Shown here piece after piece: positions 33,852 to 38,358 of a stretch of DNA of 38,358 nucleotides. The DNA is taken from assembly GCA_034189225.1 (NCBI GenBank), contig JAXHVL010000158.1, positions 1 to 38,358 of the forward strand. The letters run 5' to 3'. Made by a program: the position numbers and the translations under genes. Positions within the stretch are counted from its first letter, which is position 1; every line of letters begins with the position of its first letter. The stretch is from JAXHTY01 sp034189225. GTDB lineage: Bacteria; Desulfobacterota; Desulfobacteria; Desulfobacterales; Desulfosudaceae. The notes beneath the pieces are model-generated. The model made no database searches. It saw only the letters and a list, made by a program, of their open reading frames with translations, and was not told the DNA's origin.

Positions 33852-34310
33852 CTATGCCGGTTCCTCGGAGAGCGCCTTGTTAATATCCAGAATACCGATC
33901 AGGGCCTGCTCGGTTTTCAAAACACCGCAGAAGAAATCCCCCTGAACGCCACCGAGATTGGCAGGGGCGGACTCGATGTTATCGGCATCCGAAGACAGCA
34001 CCTCGCTGACCCTGTCAACCAGAATGCCGACCAGTTCGTCATTATAGTGAACGATAATATTGCGGCTGTTTTTCCCAGTCTTTAAAGGCCTCAGCCCCAG
34101 TTTTTTTCCGATATCCACCACCGTGACGATCATCCCGCGAAGATTGAGCACACCGGCCACATACGAAGGGGACTTGGGGACCCGGGTAAGATCGATGGTT
34201 TGTTTATTAATTTCCTGAATGTCTCTTATGTCAACACCGCAAAGGGCGTTGCCGATATAAAATGTAATCAGCTCTACCCGGTCATCCTTTGTTGCAAGCC
34301 CGCTCTGCAT
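33852..34310 (-). CDS. cheW: Chemotaxis coupling protein CheW
   Basis: CheW links chemoreceptors to CheA. From the ATG at 34310 it has 152 residues and shows VELITFYIGNALCGVDIRDI, RVPKSPSYVAGVLNLRG, VTVVDIGKKLGL and LVDRVSEVL. I chose this start because AAAGGA is 7 nt upstream; an in-frame ATG at 34328 is less well placed and the longer frame to 34385 reads into the mobile element next door. It follows cheA with a 228-bp gap, most of it the inserted element at 34366-34514. Confidence 0.92.
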   Translation of the reverse strand: MQSGLATKDDRVELITFYIGNALCGVDIRDIQEINKQTIDLTRVPKSPSYVAGVLNLRGMIVTVVDIGKKLGLRPLKTGKNSRNIIVHYNDELVGILVDRVSEVLSSDADNIESAPANLGGVQGDFFCGVLKTEQALIGILDINKALSEEPA

Positions 34311-34365
34311 TTGTTTTTCCTTTATCATGTCCTTGCCAGCATAATTTTCGCGCCGTAAAACAAGA

Positions 34366-34514
34366 CGGCTTCGTAAAAAGTCCAATTTCTTTGTTGCGCT
34401 GCATCTCTCGTCATGTCACGTACAACCAAGTACGCTCCATTCCTCGAGATTTGCGCGCCTCGAACTTGAACTTTTTACTTTGCCGTCCAAAAATTGACTT
34501 TTTACGAGTGCATC
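34366..34514 (+). mobile_element. MITE-like element, copy 4, between cheA and cheW
   Basis: The 149-bp element starts CGGCTTCGTAAAAAGTCC and ends GACTTTTTACGAGTGCATC. It is flanked by AAACAAGA (34358-34365 and 34515-34522). Without it, cheA and cheW would be about 70 bp apart. Its paired ends could form a long hairpin in the che mRNA. Confidence 0.87.
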
Positions 34515-34537
34515 AAACAAGACTGAGACGGTTAGAT

Positions 34538-37500
34538 TCAGACCAGCGCCTTTGCCATATTGCGTTTAACGCTGTCGATCAGTTTTTCCCGGTCCATCTT
34601 AATCTGGTAATCGGCAATGCCCACCTGCTTGCCCTTGACAATGTCTTCTTCTCCGGCAAGCGATGTCAGGGCCACCACGGCTAAATAGGAGTATGCTTCA
34701 TCGGCCTTGATCTTTTCGGTGAGCTGAAACCCGTCCATATTCGGCATCTCAATGTCCGTAATCACCAGATCCACCTTTCCGCCGTGTTTCTGGAGCAGCT
34801 CCCATGCCTCCTGCCCGTCTCTGGCATCGATTACCTGGTAACCATAATCCTCCAAAAATCCTTTCACCTGGCGCCGAAAGAAATCCGAATCCTCGGCAAA
34901 CAGCAGGGTCCCCTTATTTTTTGTGCTCACCTGTTCATGGGTTAATTCGCTGAGCCAATCCGGATAAAGCGTTTTGACCGCTTCAAAGATATCGATCATC
35001 AGGGTAGTCTGGTTGTTAATAATAGCGGACCCCATGATACCAGGCTGCTTCAGGGCCTTTTCATCAACATTGATGGGAACATCCACCGAATCCACGGGTG
35101 GATTGACCATAAGGCCGATTTCCCGGCCGCCCACCATGAAAACGATCACTTCAAGCTCCCGGCTGTCACCCAGCGGTTTTACATTGGCGACTTCGGCCAG
35201 GAAAAAAAGCGGCAGGGCGCCGCCCCTGTACTGCATTACTTTGCGTCCCCCCACATACTCAATCACGGATACATCAATGCTTTCGATGCGCTCCACCAGC
35301 GCAAGGGATACGGCGAACTGTTCCGCAGGGCCATTATTGAATAAAAGCAATGAAGTGGTTTCCTCAGACTCCCGGGCGGCCTGTTCCGCCTCCTCGATTT
35401 CCCGTTTCTGCACCTTCTCGGAAATTTCCAGCGTATTGAGCGCAGCTGAATGGGCCACCCCCGCCACATCGAGAATCAGAGACACCCGGCCGTCGCCCAT
35501 TATTGTGGCACCCGTGAATTCCCGACACTGCTTGAGATGAGAGCCAAGGGGCTTGACAACGATTTCCTCGGAATCCAGCAGCCGGTCGACCACCATACCA
35601 TACCGTATGTTTCCCTGAAACACCACGGCCACATTCACGGCACTGGTGGCGTGAAACCGCCTGTCTTCACCGGTCCGCCGGAATTCGTTGCCGGCGGCTT
35701 CGGCTTGTTGCTGGTTTTGTGCCTCCTCATCCGCATTCTCCCCCTCACCGGGCAATTCGTGTTTCACGGACCGCCTGTCGGCCACACGGGTGCGTCTTTC
35801 CGGATATTGAGCGCCGTTTTCCGGATGGGTGAATATTTTTTCAATACCGAGAACCTCGGCCAGCTCCACCAGCGGCAGCAATCGTCCGCGAAGCCGAACC
35901 ACTTCGGCATCCCCCACTTTTTCGATCTTGTTCTTCACCTGATCGGCGGGAATCCGAAGCAGTTCATCCAGGTTGACCTGAGGGATGGCAAATTTTTCCG
36001 GCCCCACCGCCACCAGCTGACTGGGAATAATCGCCAGGGTGAGCGGCAGTTTTATGCTGATCGTTGTGTGCTGGCCGGCCACTGAGTCGATCTCCATGGT
36101 GCCGCCCAGCTTTTCCAGGTTGGTTTTCACCACATCCATTCCCACACCGCGGCCGGAGATATCGGTCACCCGCTCGGAGGTGGAAAAACCGGGCAGCAGA
36201 ATCAAGTCCACTTTTTCCGCCCGACTCATGTCCGCCACCTGGCGCTTGGTGATCAGTCCCTTTTTTAATGCCGCCGATACGATCATGTCGGGATCGATCC
36301 CTTTGCCGTCATCGGTTATTTCAATAGATACCTGACCGGCTTCGTGAAGCGCAGCCATGTGAATTCTACCTATAGGATTTTTACCGATATTGGCCCTTCG
36401 TCCCGGTGGTTCAATGCCGTGATCAACTGAATTTCTGACCAAATGGGTCAGGGGTTCACTGATGGCTTCGATTATGGTTTTATCCAGCTCCACATCGGTG
36501 CCTTCCAGGCTCAAATCCACTTTTTTGCCCAGGCTCTGCGACATATCACGGACCAGCCGCAGAAATTTGTTGAAAATATTGCCGATGGGCTGCATCCGGG
36601 TCCGCATGATCACATCCTGAAGTTCGGATGTCACCATATTGATGCGCTGGGCTGCCGAGGCGAGAACCTTTTGGTCATCCTGGGAAATACTCTGCATCAA
36701 CTGATTACGGCTTAACACCATCTCGCCGGCCAGTACCATGAGGTTATCCAGCAGCTTTACATCCACCCGCAGGGTTTTCTGCGCCATGGCAGCCTTTATC
36801 TGCTGCATGCCTCTCATCTCAGGGTCCACCTGCTCGCCCTCGGCAAAGGCATCCGCCGACTGGTCATCTACTGCATCGGGCCCGGCCGATGGCATCAAAT
36901 CTTCTGGCGGCTCTTCGGCGGTCACGGGCGGATCATCCGGCACCGCTTCTGATGCCGCTTCGTCCGACGCTGTTTTGTCCGACGCATCCGGCGCGTTCGT
37001 TTCACCGGGTACAGCCTCGTCAGCCGCGGCCTCAACCGGTGCGAGCATCTGCTCCGTCACCCGCCGGACCTGACGTTTACTCACATTAAATAAAGAGGGA
37101 ATAATATCTTCACCGATCCGGGATGCATAGAGGATCAATAACGGTATTCTGGTCAGCGTGCCCTCATCCAGCGTTCCCACCGATTCAACTTCAATCCGCG
37201 TTTCCAGAATATTGCCGCTGGCAGACACCGACCGCATTATATCCATCAGCGACTGCTGCTGATCATGTACGTCCCCCATGAGGTCCCACGTGATAAGATA
37301 AATGTAATTGCCGCCCCTCAGCGCTTCATCGATATCGAACCGGGCCAGCTGAAATACCGGCTCACCGCCTTCCCCCCTCAGGACGTCCACCATTCTTGAA
37401 ACATCGGACTTCTGAGCCGCAGGCAGGGAAGCCGTGGTCAAGCCCGTCAGCGAGACCACCTCCTCGGCGATGTCAAATGATTCGCTGTCCTTGATATGGT

Positions 37501-37813
37501 TCACCATTTCATGCAGCTTATCAAAGGCCGAAAGCACGATATTAATGATATTGGCATCCGGAATAATCCGCTTATCGCGCACCATCCCGAGAACATTTTC
37601 CACTTTGTGGGAGAGCTCCTTGATGTTGTTCAGGCCCATCAATCCAGCGCCCCCCTTGATGGAGTGGGCCGCACGAAACACTTCGTTTACCACTTCCGGG
37701 TCTGCATTCTCCCCATCCCGTTCGATGATAAGCAGGTTGTTTTCAATGTTGGCCATATGCTCGAGGGATTCCTCGACATACATCTGCAAGCTTTCTTCAT
37801 CTTCAATAAGCAT
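34538..37813 (-). CDS. cheA: Hybrid chemotaxis histidine kinase CheA
   Basis: The 1091-residue protein has a P1/Hpt domain (about 5-110, phospho-His H50 in FRAAHSIKGGAGL), a second alpha/beta region (150-260) that may be P2-like, an acidic Ala/Glu/Asp-rich linker (about 270-335), the dimerisation helix pair (VKLLDNLMVLAGEMVLSRN), and the ATPase with N-box HLVRNSVDHGI, G1 DDGKGID and G2 GRGVGMDVV. Two CheW-like domains follow (about 600-790 and 815-950), the first split by a charged insert (ERRTRVADRRSVKHE...), then a receiver (965-1085) with the acceptor Asp in VITDIEMPNMDG. CheA normally has one CheW-like domain and no receiver. With no CheY gene nearby, the receiver may serve as output or phosphate sink. 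It is first in the operon cheA-cheW-cheB-cheR. Confidence 0.94.
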   Translation of the reverse strand: MLIEDEESLQMYVEESLEHMANIENNLLIIERDGENADPEVVNEVFRAAHSIKGGAGLMGLNNIKELSHKVENVLGMVRDKRIIPDANIINIVLSAFDKLHEMVNHIKDSESFDIAEEVVSLTGLTTASLPAAQKSDVSRMVDVLRGEGGEPVFQLARFDIDEALRGGNYIYLITWDLMGDVHDQQQSLMDIMRSVSASGNILETRIEVESVGTLDEGTLTRIPLLILYASRIGEDIIPSLFNVSKRQVRRVTEQMLAPVEAAADEAVPGETNAPDASDKTASDEAASEAVPDDPPVTAEEPPEDLMPSAGPDAVDDQSADAFAEGEQVDPEMRGMQQIKAAMAQKTLRVDVKLLDNLMVLAGEMVLSRNQLMQSISQDDQKVLASAAQRINMVTSELQDVIMRTRMQPIGNIFNKFLRLVRDMSQSLGKKVDLSLEGTDVELDKTIIEAISEPLTHLVRNSVDHGIEPPGRRANIGKNPIGRIHMAALHEAGQVSIEITDDGKGIDPDMIVSAALKKGLITKRQVADMSRAEKVDLILLPGFSTSERVTDISGRGVGMDVVKTNLEKLGGTMEIDSVAGQHTTISIKLPLTLAIIPSQLVAVGPEKFAIPQVNLDELLRIPADQVKNKIEKVGDAEVVRLRGRLLPLVELAEVLGIEKIFTHPENGAQYPERRTRVADRRSVKHELPGEGENADEEAQNQQQAEAAGNEFRRTGEDRRFHATSAVNVAVVFQGNIRYGMVVDRLLDSEEIVVKPLGSHLKQCREFTGATIMGDGRVSLILDVAGVAHSAALNTLEISEKVQKREIEEAEQAARESEETTSLLLFNNGPAEQFAVSLALVERIESIDVSVIEYVGGRKVMQYRGGALPLFFLAEVANVKPLGDSRELEVIVFMVGGREIGLMVNPPVDSVDVPINVDEKALKQPGIMGSAIINNQTTLMIDIFEAVKTLYPDWLSELTHEQVSTKNKGTLLFAEDSDFFRRQVKGFLEDYGYQVIDARDGQEAWELLQKHGGKVDLVITDIEMPNMDGFQLTEKIKADEAYSYLAVVALTSLAGEEDIVKGKQVGIADYQIKMDREKLIDSVKRNMAKALV

Positions 37814-37908
37814 AATGATCCCCCAAACTCGACCAAAATATCTAATTTCTGGACGGACACTAACAAACTGAATATACGTCTAAAACAAGTCAATTAAGTT
37901 ATTCTAAC

Positions 37909-37937
37909 CCTATACCCCAAAAAATGCAACAGGTCAA
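37909..37937 (-). promoter_or_regulatory. Possible promoter of the che operon
   Basis: On the minus strand TTGACC (37937-37932) and TATAGG (37914-37909) are 17 bp apart; an overlapping TTGCAT-17-TAGAAT pair is also possible. They lie about 100 bp before cheA. The -35 box touches the boundary of the repeat element that starts at 37944. Confidence 0.4.
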
Positions 37938-37943
37938 ACAAGA

Positions 37944-38240
37944 CGGCTTCGTAAAAAGCTTCCAACCCCGCCGCGGTGTTTTTACAGAAAGTAACGTATT
38001 ATGGCGGGATCGAAAGATTGCTTCGCCACTTCTACCTTTTCGTGATCGTAATCGACTGCCGTTTGATTAACCACGGAATACACGGAAGAGCACGGAAGGA
38101 ACCATCTTGCTCCCTTTTTCCGTGCCTTTCCGTGTATTCCGTGGTTAAAAAAGATGCTTTGGTTTTAAATGAATTACCACGTTAAGTTCCTTGGAAGTAC
38201 CATAAAGAACATGAAGAGCATGAAGTTGAAATTATAGTTA
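37944..38240 (+). mobile_element. Truncated composite MITE-like element
   Basis: It starts CGGCTTCGTAAAAAGCTTCC after AAACAAGA (37936-37943) and runs in reverse order through the same blocks as 18223-18775, but without the nested element. The block with ATGAAG repeats is shortened by about 25 bp between AAGA repeats, and the sequence leaves the family at 38240, some 70 bp before the expected end. There is no gene in it. Confidence 0.75.
38067..38148 (+). repeat. Inverted-repeat module, flipped relative to its flanks
   Basis: It has the same arms and interior as 18569-18651 and the same orientation on the plus strand, although the surrounding element is in the opposite orientation to that at 18223-18775. 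So the module is inverted within the element in one of the two copies. Confidence 0.8.
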
Positions 38241-38358
38241 GGGGGTATCCACTTCGCTAACCCTGATTTTGGCCTTGGGCTACCATCTCTTTATAGGTTA
38301 CTGATGGCACATTCACGGCCTGTTGCAAAAGTCTGTAGAACAAAAGACCGCGAGCTTT
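38241..38358. other. Unrelated sequence at the window edge
   Basis: From GGGGTATCCACTTCGC onward the sequence no longer matches the repeat family. It has no recognisable reading frame in the 118 bp available. It could be the end of an insertion sequence that cut the element at 37944-38240, or a recombination junction; the window ends too early to tell. Confidence 0.35.

Noticed and set aside
34311..34385. N-terminal extension of CheW to 34385
   Set aside because: It reads into the mobile element; the ATG at 34310 has a well-spaced AAAGGA and gives a normal CheW length.
37976..38185. 69-residue ORF near the right end
   Set aside because: It is repeat translation across the truncated composite element.

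Overview
The window looks like chromosomal DNA from a sulfate-reducing type deltaproteobacterium (Desulfobacterota, probably Desulfobacterales). This rests on gene content read from the sequence: EtfAB beside a membrane-bound HdrD-like Fe-S oxidoreductase, a yicC-DUF370-gmk operon next to DUF4416 and Trm112-like genes, two B12-type radical SAM proteins, an RpoH-like sigma factor, and many dispersed short repeats. I see no rRNA, tRNA, CRISPR array, phage genes or transposase gene.

Layout. 1-395: nested repeats. 396-6298 (minus strand): CoA-disulfide reductase/rhodanese fusion, then a Trm112-like, DUF4416, YicC, DUF370/RemA, guanylate kinase and B12-radical SAM operon. 6651-18041 (plus strand): Yip1-like membrane protein, the remnant of a four-helix-bundle (S23/IVS) gene between inverted repeats, a eukaryote-type hexokinase, a small protein, and a tightly coupled set of a phosphodiesterase-EEP fusion, a VTT-domain membrane protein, a six-hairpin glycosidase-like protein and a GT4 glycosyltransferase. 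A nicotinamidase and an RpoH-like sigma factor follow. 18042-18894: repeats, including one element inserted in another. 18895-22807 (minus): ETF:quinone-reductase type operon. 23409-28561 (plus): SGNH hydrolase and HrpA helicase, overlapping by ATGA. 28490-31646 (minus): GT2 glycosyltransferase and a DUF4070-type B12-radical SAM enzyme. 31777-37813 (minus): chemosensory operon cheA-cheW-cheB-cheR, whose CheA carries two CheW-like domains and a receiver. 37814-38358: promoter region, another repeat copy and a sharp junction to unknown sequence.

The most striking non-coding content is a family of MITE-like elements of about 150 bp (plus longer mosaic relatives) with terminal inverted repeats containing TCGTAAAAAGTC. 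Five insertions are flanked by 8-bp direct repeats. For one of them the unoccupied target is present elsewhere in the window. One copy inserted at the Shine-Dalgarno of the SGNH gene and duplicated it. Another split cheA from cheW. Two hairpin modules are found in opposite orientations relative to their flanks, which suggests inversion at inverted repeats.

The best candidate for an undescribed functional system is the 9266-16004 operon (AlkP-like phosphodiesterase fused to EEP, VTT membrane protein, six-hairpin enzyme, diacylglycerol-glucosyltransferase-like GT4). I infer a role in synthesis or turnover of a glycosylated lipid or envelope glycan, with a eukaryote-type hexokinase just upstream.
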